Shown piece after piece: positions 43,984-55,170 of a stretch of DNA of 64,000 bases. Each line of letters begins with the position of its first letter. The stretch's first letter is position 1. This DNA comes from Calonectria ilicicola (Eukaryota > Ascomycota > Sordariomycetes > Hypocreales > Nectriaceae), in assembly GCA_020809705.1 (NCBI GenBank), contig CP085834.1:2728001-2792000 (forward strand), in the 5' to 3' direction. Made by a program: the position numbers and the translations under genes. The notes beneath the pieces were generated by a model, which did not search any database, was not told the origin of the DNA, and saw nothing but the letters and a program-made list of their open reading frames with translations.

Positions 43984-45788
43984 CTCGCCCCCAACCTCAA
44001 GCGGCACAGCAATCCGAGTAGTACAACCCCAGGTGTCAGCAAAATCTCACTCGGTGGATTTACTGCCGAGTTTAAAACCCAGCGACAGAAGGAAACAAGT
44101 GAGTAGCATGGGATGCCCCTGTGTGCACGGGCTTGTATGAAGAAGCCACCAATTTCAAGTGATCGCCAAGAGGGCAGCTTGTGGGTATTATCTAGTAGGG
44201 CTGCGCATGGGATAATTCGACAAAACGACTCCGTGCACTCATTACATCGAAAAAAGAACAAAACGGTTGTCATGACTGGCTGTGCCAGATCCAGTTCATT
44301 TGCGCTGTTCCAATCAAGAAGCGTCAATTTCTGACTAAATGCTGAGATGGCCTGGCCTCTGACAAGGTCTGCACAGAATCAGGAATAGCCCAGCTCCTCG
44401 CACAGACAGGTGCGGGCGTTGAGCGTAGACTAAACAAACAAGGGATTCCGGACAGACACAACTCTAACAAAACCAGCGGCACGCTAGCCTGATAGTAGCT
44501 AGCCCAAGCAGTGTTAGCGTGCTACTTCGATCAACAACCCCAGGCCTGGTCCTTGGAAGATCACTATGAATTATCTATGAAGGCTCTTAGTATCAGTTTG
44601 TTTCAGGCCTGCTTTGTTTCATGCTGCTGAAGAAGCAGAGCGTGACTGCAAGCTAGCTATCGAACGGGACAGGAACTACTCTCAGGCCTCGATATGTGAC
44701 AAAAAGACTACCCAGAACTCGCCTAATTTCGTCAAATTCTCGGCAAATTTGACTGATGGCTCCAGATAAATTTAAGAGGATTTAGTGGCTTAGACCGCCA
44801 AACATTAAAAAGAAGGCCGACACTAAAGCATGAGCATTAAAGAGTCCGAAGAGGCGAGGAAAATACAGCATCTTACAGCAATAATCGAATCGATGAATTA
44901 GTTGTATATATTATAATTAATTCGAATCAATTTGGAGAGGTTCAGTGCAAGAGATGGTTGTGTCTCCTTGAATATATCAAGGGTCCGATAGTGCTAAATG
45001 ACGCTTATTGCTGACATCAATTGCACGACTAGGAAGCGGCCGTGAGCCTGTCAGATTATTGCATACTAGGTGCTTCAACTTGCATTCACAGAACTAATAT
45101 TTGGCCAGGTCCAAGGATCAAAGACTGCCTGTATGCATATCATACTGATGGTTGCACAAATATCGCAAAGATAGGAAGTCATAGGATCGTATGTTGAATG
45201 AAGTGTTCACGAAATAAAACTACATAGGCGGATAATTTTTAGTCAAAGTCACCTGGTTCATCACAATGAACGTTTGGGGGCCTTGGGTAAAAAAACGCTC
45301 AGCTGCTTGTGACTAAGCCTCGCTTATAAAGCCAGACCGTGCCACGAATTACGCCAGTAATATCGCTTAGATTTTTAATAGAAAGCTGCAAAGTCCTAAC
45401 GATAATAGAAAAAATACGACGATCAGAAAGGGTCAGCGATGCGATTTTTGACCGTGACCATTATACAAGAGAAAGAAAAGAATTCGCCACAAAAGGATCG
45501 TCTTGACGGATGTTGGTGCGTAGTTTGAGACCAAAATATTTGACCCATGATCTTAAATTACACGTGCATAAATATGAAGGCCAAGTTGACTTAAGCCCTG
45601 GTTGGTCGGGTTCTTCGCAATTTTCACAAATGAGTAAGATTGCGTTGGAGGTTATGGAGCCCCTACTAACTGTCTTTTTAATACTCTCGGGATCTGTGAT
45701 CTGAATGAAAGCGCTACCATTTGATCAGCGAGATGGAAGACAACTTTTGCGTTCAGCCATATTATTAAATTGCACGGAATTTACCCTA
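43984..45788. other. intergenic, nothing recognised
   Basis: A/T-rich between 44870 and 45500, with no motif-bearing frame. The frame at 43881-44327 minus overlaps the receptor start and is a shadow. Ends at the TA target duplication of the Fot1/pogo element. Confidence 0.45.
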
Positions 45789-45830
45789 ACGTACATGATA
45801 AGCGAGTGTCCCAGACAAGTAAGTGTCCCA
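45789..45830. repeat. left terminal inverted repeat of Fot1/pogo element
   Basis: 42 bp starting ACGTACATGATAAGCGAGTG; reverse complement of 47607-47648 with one mismatch. Each end contains the subrepeat AGTGTCCCA-like twice, a possible transposase binding site. Confidence 0.93.
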
Positions 45831-45894
45831 AAAATTTCAACCCTCAAAACAGAACATAGCATAAAAACACAACACAGCATTCAATCAAGTGAAA

Positions 45895-47550
45895 CTAATT
45901 ACCATTCTCTTCTCCAGATCTCTTAACAACAATCTGGTATGTTCTTGAGTTATGATTACCCTTATCACATTTTCCACATTGCCTTTCCCTCGCCCGCCCC
46001 AACCTTCCCTGACCACCACTTCCCAATAATTTTACTATTACCTGTGTATTAATATCTCTCTGATTAATCTTATCCCTTCCCTCACCTACAGTCATCTTCC
46101 CTCCATTCTGTAGTCGGTTTTTTTTTACTCTATGCCGCTTGCTAAGAGTCTTATTTGACTGTCGAAGTATCTGAACCTCAGATTCCAATAACGTTATCTT
46201 ATGCATTATTGCCTTTGTTCCCTTACTTAATGACTTTAGAGCCTTAAGAATAGACGCTGGTGAGCTACTCTTATGCTGTCTAATTCGTCTTTTGAGGTAT
46301 TCAGACTGAGAGCTAGTCTTAAGCACCGTCTTTGGCGTCTTGGAGACCCAAGGGTCAGGGAGGCTGACCTCCTCTCTGACCGGTGTTGGAGTCTGTAGCT
46401 GCACATTAAGCTTCGATATGACATTTTCTGGGTTCAAGGGAACGAGTCCGGCCCCTCGAAAACCTCCCTGGATATTACTTCTTGTCATCGCGGCTTCGTG
46501 GGCGGCATAAAAGGCTGGGAAGAACTCGGTCTTGGAAACATGGGTTATCGAGCATCTGATGAGATGCTCAATTTCTCGACTGTATGCCTTTTTGAGCGGC
46601 CCAAAGCACCCGATGTCAAGAGGCTGGAGTAGGTGAGACGAATGAGGCGGCATACATAGCGTGATGATGTGGTTCTCTTCGTAATATTTTTCAAAGTCGA
46701 CCGAGTGGTGACTGTCGTGCCCATCGAGGATCAGAAGACGATAGCGACCGGTTGATCGCGTTTTAGTGTGTTGATCGAAGTGCTTCAGTCACTCAAGACC
46801 TGTATTATTGTCGGTCCAGCCATTGTGAGTTGTCGCAATAGCCCAATCGCCCGGGAGGTTGCTTTCTTGATACCAGCTAGCGAGGTGATATTGGCCGGCA
46901 ACCACCATGAACGGCGCGATCGCCCAGCCTTCGGCATTGATCGCCTGAATGGCAGTAACCTATTCCCGATTTCCGGGCTGCACTGATTTCGGGTTTCCAC
47001 GCCTATCTGTACCTGTGATGACTATTCTGCTTGTAATGACGCCCATCATAAAGCCGGTCTCGTCAAAGTTGTAGATGTCGGCTAGGTTAATGCCGTATTT
47101 CGCGATTGTGTTCTCCACGAGCCCGAACCAATCGCGAATAATAGTTGGATCTTCACATTTGGCCCTCTGATAATCGTATCTACGATTAAAACGCGTCTTG
47201 AGCTCTGTGTGTCGCTTGACGAAGTTGGAAGCCTAGCGCTTGCTGATAGGTGATGCGTCGCGATCTGCGAGCAGTCGATTGGCCATTTCTTCCACACCAC
47301 GCAGTCGTGGGGGAAATCCTCGTGCATCCAGGTCAAGAATGAACTGGACAATGATCTGTTCTTCTAGATCGGATAGTCTCCGTGACTTAGGGGCAGTATC
47401 GCATTAAGATTGAATACCTTTCTGTCGGCGACCTAGCTTTTTGCTGCAGACTTTATATATCGATGCGGCCCGTCGGACGCTCAACGATGGGTCATTTCTA
47501 AGGGCTTGAAGGGCAAGAAGAATATTTGCCTCAGGATTTAGTTGTGACAT
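45895..47550 (-). pseudogene. Fot1/pogo DDE transposase with RIP-like nonsense mutations
   Basis: Starts MSQLNPEANILLALQALRND. The helix-turn-helix/CENP-B part is followed by DDE motifs NFDETGFMMG, LILDGHDSHH and CMPPHSSHLLQPLDIGCFGP, and by a coiled, basic C terminus with a small CGKCDKGNHNSRTYQ finger. In-frame stops lie at 47404-47406 (TAA), 47233-47235 (TAG), 46960-46962 (TAG) and 46789-46791 (TGA). The last three replace tryptophans conserved in this family (for example NREWVT and GLEWLKHF), so each is a G-to-A change in TGG. That is the expected mark of repeat-induced point mutation. The element cannot make its own transposase but keeps ends that could be mobilised in trans. Confidence 0.9.
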
Positions 47551-47606
47551 CTTTAATGGTTGAGAAATACATGATGGGATGAAAAGTTAGGAGATTGAGG
47601 GATTTC

Positions 47607-47648
47607 TGGGACACTCACTTGTCTGGGACACTCGCTTATCATGTACGT
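47607..47648. repeat. right terminal inverted repeat of Fot1/pogo element
   Basis: 42 bp ending CTTATCATGTACGT next to the target TA at 47649-47650. Pairs with the left repeat at 41 of 42 positions. Confidence 0.93.
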
Positions 47649-47717
47649 TATACATCCTAAATCTTCACGTTTGGTGTATGAACTCAATTTTGTGAGGCCC
47701 CACCAACAAATCAAGAC

Positions 47718-47798
47718 GGTCGCGTGGCCCAATGGCAAGGCGTCTGACTACGAAGAGTACCAATCAGGAGATTGTGGGTTCGACCCCCACCGTGACCT
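47718..47798 (+). tRNA. tRNA-Arg (ACG), with a short intron
   Basis: Cloverleaf read by eye. The acceptor stem GGTCGCG pairs with CGTGACC. The D arm is GGCCCAATGGCAAGGC. The anticodon stem CTGA/TCAG encloses loop CTACGA..A with anticodon ACG. The T arm is GTGGG TTCGACC CCCAC. A nine-base intron (AGAGTACCA) sits after position 37, the usual place. A TTTTC run just downstream serves as the RNA polymerase III terminator. The gene decodes CGU/CGC/CGA after A-to-I editing. It lies 70 bp from the end of the Fot1/pogo element. Confidence 0.88.
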
Positions 47799-48494
47799 AA
47801 GTTTTCTTTTTGTCTTTGTTCATGAGCATTTTTATTTTTTACTCGACCAGACTGTTTGTTCGATTGGGATTCCTGCACCAATTGACTGTCTCAAGACAGT
47901 GTGTTGGGAATGCTCATTCAGTGATCATAATTTCATCTGAGGCCAGTGCGTGTGTCAGCATGTCATTCTCAAAGAGATGGATGTGTTTGGTTTCTATTTT
48001 ATTGCTTCAGAGATAAAAAAGTTTTTCCATCCTTGCTCATTATTCCTATTTCTTCGGGGACTTTAGTCTTTTCTTCTTTATTTTTCAATTCTGTATTTAG
48101 AGTACTTACTACTAAACCATAATAATAGCCAAACTTTACCTTCACATTCATGTCACCACGCCACTTCGCGGGAAGAGTAGCATCAACGTGTTATTGGCCG
48201 TAGCCGTGTATCATCGAATTGCTTCACGGTGGCACGGGAAATTCGAATGCACAAAATTATCCATCACAATGAGAATTTGCCGAGGGGTTAGCAGCACGAA
48301 ATAGTTGGATAGTAGGGAATGCTAGCTGCCTACTCGAGCTATCACTGTGAGGAAACCGTCCCAATCCTTTACCAGACCATAATGTCGATGCACGATCTTC
48401 CTGTATCATGAAACTAAAATCACTTCCAACTCTTCAACATCAGCTCTATGATCTTATGACCATTGTGACTGTCGTCATTTAGCTATATCATCCA
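47799..48494. other. intergenic between tRNA and secreted protein gene
   Basis: Pol III terminator at the left end, then A/T-rich DNA. No gene seen. Confidence 0.45.
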
Positions 48495-48824
48495 TTAGTT
48501 ACAATCTCGCAGACAGGAAATGCAAGTCCAATTGTTTACTAACCTTGCAGAGAGAACGGGCCCGTTAAGTGTAGCGCAATATTGGCTGAAAGGATCAATG
48601 CTATCGGAGAAGACAATCGGAATCGTGCTGCAGTCAAGCATTCCAACTCCACTGAAAAAAATGGTGTTGAAAAAAGTCTGCGCTACGTCGCAGTCGGTAT
48701 TAGACTGGCAGCAGCTTGTAACTACCGAGGCACATGCTGGATCAACAGTACCCGCGACGGGGTTTGTTCCCTGGGCCGAGCAGGCAGCAGACATGGCGGA
48801 AACGAGGAGCAAAGAAAGCTTCAT
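48495..48824 (-). CDS. small secreted cysteine-rich protein
   Basis: 109 residues with a clear signal peptide (MKLSLLLVSAMSAACSA). The mature part has nine cysteines: DPAC, SCC, TDC, LDC, QYC, WTC, ISC and RDC at the very end. One CC pair recalls hydrophobins, but the second CC pair of the C-CC-C-C-CC-C pattern is missing, so it is not a standard hydrophobin. A TATA box lies upstream on the minus strand (48951-48957). An effector or surface role is inference. No relative recognised in the window. Confidence 0.72.
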   Translation of the reverse strand: MKLSLLLVSAMSAACSAQGTNPVAGTVDPACASVVTSCCQSNTDCDVAQTFFNTIFFSGVGMLDCSTIPIVFSDSIDPFSQYCATLNGPVLSARLVNNWTCISCLRDCN

Positions 48825-48950
48825 CTTGTTTGAAGGAATATTGTTTTAAAGATGCTTTGAATTTGTGATATTGAAGTAGGAGGTCTGAGAATTGAAGAGT
48901 GCTGCGATGATACTGATATCGTAGGAATTTGAAGCGTTCTGCGCACTCTC

Positions 48951-48957
48951 TTTTATA
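48951..48957 (-). promoter_or_regulatory. TATA box for small cysteine-rich protein
   Basis: TATAAAA on the minus strand, about 127 bp before the ATG at 48824. Confidence 0.45.
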
Positions 48958-51271
48958 ATACCATTTTTTTTAAACTACGATATATTCACAGCGCGAGGCT
49001 CAGATGTAAAAGCCCCCATCCTGTTCCATCCAATGGCACATCATGCAGCTGACGGTTGGGGGCTTGTCCATCGTGGTCGTAGCATGAGACCTCAACATGT
49101 CCTTTTAGCGCTAGACGCTGGTCTGCTAGGGCTTAAATAAGCACAACGCCAGAAGACAAAAACCGTTCGAGTTGAGCTGATGATGCCGATTTTGCCGATG
49201 GGCCGTAACCTCCGACAGGCCGTCTTCTCAATACTCTGAAGTACTAAAATTTTAATACCACGCAAAGGAAATTTGGTTCACCAGGAAATGCTGGAAGGCT
49301 GTTTGCAGTTAATTTGGTAAGTTTCTTTAGCTCTCACGTCATGGATATGGGTGTAGCATTTCTTCTTGATGAAGTGCGCCGACTTTTGGAAAGTCCTAGC
49401 CCCTCCGCCATTGTTGCTTGTCTTTTCCATGGGTGTAGGGGTTAAGGGAACGATGTGCTTGATTTAATAGTCGATATAGGTCCAAGAGTAACTAATATAA
49501 TTTTGTTTGACAGTAAGATATCTAGGTAAAGCACGGTTCCGATACGAAGTTCCTTGGCGCCATGCACTTGCAACAAGATATATTATCGCCACTCTAATTA
49601 TCAATGGGGCCAAATGTTGGCTTGGAGTAGCGACGCTGCTGATCAAAGCTGAAGAACCATTTCATAAATTATTCAGCAGCACAATTGTTTATGAAACGGG
49701 GTCCAGGGCTGACAATGCAAGCTAATGCACTGAATGCTGGCGCGGTAAGATTGTCCAATGGTCCAGCCTGGAGGAGCGGCCGCTGGTCAGACGCGAAGCC
49801 AGCCACAGTGAGCTTTGTGAGACTAATACGCGTTTGCTAACATGGTTATTTTTAATATTGCTGAGCAAAGCCACGCTCAGGTTGCCTGCGCCGGAAATAA
49901 AACCGGACCATCACCAAAAGTCATCCTGCCGACGCCACAAATTTGCATTTGGTAAGGCGGGGGAGGGGAAGAGAGCAACATTCATCCGAGGTTTCATCGA
50001 TTCTAATGTTGGCAGATGCGAAAGATGATTACCCGATCATAAGAACAGAGGTTCGGGTCAAGTTAAGTCGCTGGGCAAGCTGTGCTGACATGACTTCGTG
50101 CTTCGGTTTGTCGGTAGCCTAATCGGACACGACACAAACCTTGGCCACGTCTTCATTTCGCCATAATCTTGAGTAAGTCAAGACATTATTGCCGCTCTGC
50201 TACCAAAGGTTGACGCAGGTAATTCTGCACACTAGCGTACATTTCAGCACCTTGTAAAGGTGGATTTTGGGGACCTGGCTCAAATTTGCTGCATGAGTAA
50301 CCGGAAATTTTTGGGCGCTAGCAGAAGAACAAAGAGTAGATACCCAATCATTCCCCGAATTTTAACCACTGCGCGAAAGCACTGATTGGTCATACATGGA
50401 ACAAAGGGACTCATAATTTTAAGATATTTACTTTGTACGTATAGTGGATTGAACAAGTCGACGGCCCCCCTCGTTGAATCGGTGCGACCCAAAGTAGAAG
50501 CATATCTATACAAGAGCATATGGGAATGAATGATGGCTATGTCGGCTTGAACATATTTCCACGGTGAGCAATATTTTTTTAATTATGTGAAAATATTAGA
50601 ACAGCTGAATTTTAAGTTCTAGAGCCTATCTAATAATAATTGTGAAGATTCAGTTTTCAGCCGTTGACGAGGGTCAAGGAAAGAACTGGTATTGGTTTAT
50701 CACTCATCGAAACCAACAACGATTTTTCACCCAGAGGGATAAGTTCTAGTGATTCAACGAAGAAACGTAATTCAAGTTCGTTAGTGCTGGGATTTCATCT
50801 CGTTTTAATTAGATATGACTAAAACTACATGGTGAGGGCGGGTTCATTGGAAGAGAACTCCATTATAGACCTTTATCACTTTGAACATGATTAAATGGGT
50901 GGAACTAACTTGTAAACCAGTTCTCCAATGATTGATCGTTGTATTGTTAGTTTCAGCGGCCGCAAACACTCTGACTATTTGCGAATGATGTGCTCTTGTG
51001 CAAGGATCAAACATATCTCAACACTCAAGTAACACCAACCTGTTCCATGAACACGAATCATGATCCTTAAATGCATAGGGCCAATTTACAAGAGCATCAA
51101 CCTTTTTGCGGTGATTCATCTAGATATTCGAGGTTTTATTGTGGAGATGGTCTATTCCCACACAAGAACACACACTCCTAGACAGTGATCAATACGTATA
51201 GTCAGAGAATCAAGACAATGATCAATGATTCAATAATTGCCATTTTCCATTCATCTATAGCTCTCCGAAAG
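48958..51271. other. gene-poor stretch, nothing recognised
   Basis: About 2.3 kb without a supportable gene on either strand. Short frames at 49464-50519 lack motifs. A NotI-like GCGGCCGC occurs at 49777 without apparent meaning. Confidence 0.45.
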
Positions 51272-51279
51272 TATAAATA
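51272..51279 (+). promoter_or_regulatory. TATA box for small zinc-finger protein
   Basis: TATAAATA followed by a CT/CA-rich leader of about 200 bp, typical for strongly expressed fungal genes. Confidence 0.5.
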
Positions 51280-51477
51280 ATCGCCTCTTCACTCCAACAC
51301 TAGAAGGGTTTTTCACATCACCAACACACCAATTCTTAAGTTGAGCAAACAAGCAATCTACACTATCAATTTTATCTAAAGCAGTTCATTACCACTTTCA
51401 ACCATCACTCAACATACTACAGGGTGCCAGCAACAATCTTTGAGCACTTAAAACTACTACGTTACCGATTCGACACA

Positions 51478-51660
51478 ATGGTTGATTACATCTGTGCTTG
51501 CAGGAAGACTTGCGCCACTAAGGCAGAATTTAAGCATCACCTAGCTACCTGCTTTTATCCCCCACGAGTTGGTATTGACTTTTATACTTGCACTTGCGGT
51601 CACAAGACCCCGACTCGCATTCAGATGGATCCTCACATAGAGGCGTGTCTGATTGGATGA
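51478..51660 (+). CDS. small protein with two C2HC-type fingers
   Basis: 60 residues from the ATG at 51478; the in-frame upstream segment lies in the leader and has no ATG. Two similar halves each carry C-x-C-x3-5-C/H, a short spacer and H-x3-4-C: first CACRKTCATKAEFKHHLATC, then CTCGHKTPTRIQMDPHIEAC. The internal duplication suggests two small zinc-binding fingers. No signal peptide, so it is probably nuclear or cytosolic. A good TATA box and a pyrimidine-rich leader argue for a real transcribed gene despite its size. It could also be a truncated relative of larger fungal C2H2 proteins. Function unknown. Confidence 0.55.
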   Translation: MVDYICACRKTCATKAEFKHHLATCFYPPRVGIDFYTCTCGHKTPTRIQMDPHIEACLIG

Positions 51661-52947
51661 TGGCATTTCGTTCAAGTCAATACGAGGACAGTGTCAACAC
51701 ATTGGTTATCAAACCTAGAAAATCAACCTTCAAGGATGCACCCTCACTTTATTAATTTTCGTTTTGGCCCTAGTGTGCTCTTTTAGAAGAGTAGTCTGCA
51801 GCTAGACAATGAATTGAAATACACTTATTTACCCTGGAATGGTACTTGTAAAAAATTGAGAAGTGACTGTATGTATTATGCTAGTGATTCTTGTAGCACT
51901 CAGCTTTTTGACATATTTAAACACAAGGTACAACAAGGCAAGCAGAACCATCAATCAAAATGATTACCCTAAATTTAAAGCTAGATTCCTTTTCTTTTCT
52001 TTTCCTCGTTTAAATTTTGGAGGATCGGAGTGGCAAAAGAAGATGTTGTAATCTGACTAATGGCATTACACATGTATAGGGTGGCTTGCAGTAATGGAGA
52101 ACAGTGCAAAGGTTTGGGGCTGACAAGGATATTCAGGCAACCTTGACCATGAGGCTTTGACTTTCATACTTATTAACGGTAATAGTCTTATTTTTCTTTT
52201 TTGGTTTACCTCTAAGCGAATGTTGGTTTAAGGCAATGTCCGAAAAAGGTTGCACAGTGCTAAGGCCGGGCGGGCAATGGAGAACCCATTGAGGAAAAGC
52301 GCTCATTTCGCTACAAACTGGCATGCAGGGTGAACCAACCAGTCACTGGCGCGGCCTGGTTGTTATGCACTCCGACTATCCGGAACCCTTGAAGGTCTTG
52401 CTATATTTTACTTTCCGGACTATTCTATTGCGCTGGAATATTTACAGCGAGAAACTGATCAGCGATCAGCGAAATGGTGACCGCACAGTACGTCGCCCGA
52501 GCGTCACGATGTTCATCCGGTATATAAGCTTAACATTTCAGAGTGTTACATCTTCACGAGCACCCACCACAAATGTCACCAGATCATGACACCCAACTCA
52601 ATCAAAAATCCAAAATTGCGCCGTCAGCCGCTTGCAGGGAATTTGATTGTAAAGTTTTGTCCACAATAAACGTCACGGTGCACACCAGCAGGCGCTGACG
52701 TTGACGATTCCCACCGTACCTGAGGGTCCCGCAGGCGGCTGATTGGTGGGTTTTCATAATGCCGTGCTGGAGGAAGCACTACAGCCGGTGTGGGAAGCTC
52801 AGGGCAGAGATACGGCGTACTGTGAAACGGGATAAATTAGTTAGGGGCCTGCAAACGCGGATTTACAGCGCTGTTGGGAGCCACTTGCTCCGGGATCCCG
52901 GTCGCTGTCAGTGGAGCCCCGGTGCCGAAGTTCCGTTGCGGCGGTTG
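51661..52947. other. intergenic, promoter of pectinase at right end
   Basis: No gene supported. A TATAA at 52948-52952 and CCCC-rich motifs near 52916 lie before the polygalacturonase and may carry carbon-regulation sites. Confidence 0.4.
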
Positions 52948-53082
52948 TATAAGTAAGTAAAAAGAGAGTGAGTGAGCACTTTGAGAGTGCATGCTTGGAG
53001 TGTCTTGATTGCGGCGACTTGTCATTCTTTTTGTTCTATCAGTCAATTTTTGCTTATTTTACCATTCACTCTTTTTTTCAAT

Positions 53083-54657
53083 ATGAAGTCAGCTTGTCTT
53101 CTCGCGGCGGCTGTGCCATCCGCGCTGGGCTGCTCCAACTGGAGAACGCACGCCTGCGGTGGAGCCTTTGTTTCGTCGGCAGCTGAGGCTCAGTCCTTCT
53201 GCGCGACCTTTACTGCCAGCGTTGTCAAGGCCACTGATGCTGTGCCTTCAGCTTTCCTCTCTGCCTGTGATGCAAACGTGAAGCACCTTTCCAGTGCTTG
53301 TTCGTGCTATGTGACTGCTGGAGCCGGTACTTCAGCAGTTGCCGTTGCCACATCGACCCCTGTCGCTACCGTTATCGCTACGCCCACTGAGACGCCTTCT
53401 GAGGTTTCTGAAGACTCAGCTTATTCCACTCCTGCTGTTGCCTTTACGCCCTCGAGGTCGACTGGCTTCCCGACTCTTGTGACTTCGACCAAGTCGGCTG
53501 ACTCGACCCCTGCCGCTGCAGTTTCCACCCCTGTCGCCACTGTTTCTGTCGGCGCCAACGCCTGTACTGTCACTGAGTACGCCCAGCTCTCATCTGCTGT
53601 GGCTAGCTGCACCGACATTGTTCTTTCCAACCTGTCGGTCCCAGCCTCCTCGACTCTGGACCTCCAGAGCCTCCAGACTGGTGCTGTGGTGACATTCGAG
53701 GGAACCACCTCGTTTGGAACCACTGCTGATGAGGACTTTGACCCCATTGTGGTTTCTGGCGACAGCATCACCATCCAGGGTGCTGAGGGCCATGTTATTG
53801 ACGGTAACGGTCCTGCTTACTGGGATGGTCAGGGCTCCAACGGCGGAAGCGCCAAGTAAGAATAATCTTCCCCTCGCGCATAGAGTCGCAACGCTAATTA
53901 TTATCTCCTCAGGCCCGACCATTTCTTCGTCGTCAAGAAGACCAACAACGCCAAGCTCATTGGTCTCAAGATCAAGAACTGGCCTACCCACTGCTTCTAC
54001 ATGAACAACAACTACAACTTTGAGGTTAGCGACATTACTCTGGACAACTCCGACGGAGACGAGCCCAACGACAGCAGTGACGGAGACCCAGCTGCCCACA
54101 ACACCGACGGTTTCGATATCTCTTCCTCGGACACTGTGACCCTGAGTAACATTTGGGTTCACAACCAAGACGACTGTGTTGCCGTTACATCGGGCTCTAA
54201 CATTGTTATCGACGGTGCTTACTGCTACGGAGGACACGGTCTGAGCATTGGATCCATCGGTGGCAAGAGCAACAACACCGTGGACGGTGTCACCTTTGCC
54301 AACGCCCAGATTGTCGACAGCCAGAACGGTGCCCGTATTAAGTCCAACAGCGGTACCACTGGTACTGTGGCCAATGTCACCTATCGCAATGTGACCATGT
54401 CTGGCATCACCAAGTACGGCATTGATGTGCAGCAGGACTACCTCAATGGTGGACCCACTGGTGAGCCCACTAACGGTGTCTCCATCACCGGCATCACATT
54501 CGAGGACGTGACTGGTACCACGACTGGATCAGCGTACAACTACTACATCCTCTGTGGTGATGGATCTTGCTCCGACTTTACCTTCACTGGTGTTAGCGTT
54601 ACTGGAGGTAGCAGCGGTGGAAGCTGCAACTACCCTTCATCCGGATGCCCTGCCTAA
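53083..54657 (+). CDS. endopolygalacturonase (GH28) with N-terminal Cys-rich domain and Ser/Thr linker
   Basis: 505 residues, two exons (53083-53855 and 53913-54657) around a 57-bp GTAAGA...CTCAG intron. Signal peptide MKSACLLAAAVPSALG. Then a roughly 65-residue domain with HACGG, SFCATF, SACDAN and SSACSC, a Cys pattern seen at the N terminus of some fungal secreted enzymes. A Thr/Ser/Pro/Ala-rich linker of about 85 residues follows, then a GH28 beta-helix. Catalytic motifs are all present: NTDGFD, DDC (in HNQDDCVAV), GGHGLSIGS and RIKS. The enzyme cleaves alpha-1,4 links in polygalacturonan of plant cell walls. GH28 endo-enzymes are usually near 360-380 residues; the extra length is the N-terminal module, which may anchor or target the enzyme. 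Same trade as the feruloyl esterase at 10.3 kb. Confidence 0.93.
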
Positions 54658-55170
54658 GGGTAGCAGGTATCAGAGGACATAAACACCTGAGTTACTATCA
54701 GTTAAACTGTACCGTAAATTTTATTCTTCAATGACTTGCGCCGGAGGCCTGTGTATATATTGGCGCCGTGTATAGCTATCATCGTACATATTATTAAATC
54801 TTCTGAATAAAGCCACACGCAGCGGCATTTTTGAGCTTTGTCAAAGTTTTGTTGAATGTGGCCGATCTGAAAAAAATGACTTTGCTAGGGTGTTAAACGC
54901 CAAGCTCTTGGCAACTAGATCTAGTGTCCCGATCGATATCAAAATCGCCAAGAGGTCGAGAAAGTCTTGGCAGGTAGTCTGTGGGCCTTGATATATGCCA
55001 ATGCTGAAACAAGCCATTACCGTGACCCTTTTAGTGGCACATGGGTAATTTAGTAGAGAAACATCTACCAAATGGAGGATCTCGTGAATACGTATTGATT
55101 ACGAGTTGCATTCGGCTCAATATTGGTGGTTGATATTGGAATTATAATAAAAATTCTCAATCAATATATT
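54658..55170. other. intergenic between convergent genes
   Basis: 3' regions of the pectinase (plus) and the NACHT/ankyrin gene (minus). The frame at 54841-55071 has no motif. Confidence 0.45.

Larger units (their letters stand above)
45789..47648 (-). mobile_element. Fot1/pogo-type DNA transposon, complete ends, inactivated
   Basis: 1,860-bp element bounded by 42-bp terminal inverted repeats that differ at one base, and flanked by TA on both sides (45787-45788 and 47649-47650), the target duplication of Tc1/mariner-pogo elements. The single internal gene on the minus strand encodes a CENP-B-like DNA-binding region and a DDE transposase. Because both TIRs and the TA pair are intact, insertion is probably recent. 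The coding region, however, has four stops. Confidence 0.93.

Noticed and set aside
47641..47940. Open frame with PNGKASDYEEYQSGDCGFDP
   Set aside because: It is a false translation across the tRNA-Arg gene; such peptides are a known artefact.
48495..48824. Call as class I or II hydrophobin
   Set aside because: The eight-cysteine C-CC-C-C-CC-C pattern is not met.
53421..54237. Long minus-strand frames opposite the polygalacturonase
   Set aside because: Shadow frames caused by biased codon use in the GH28 gene.
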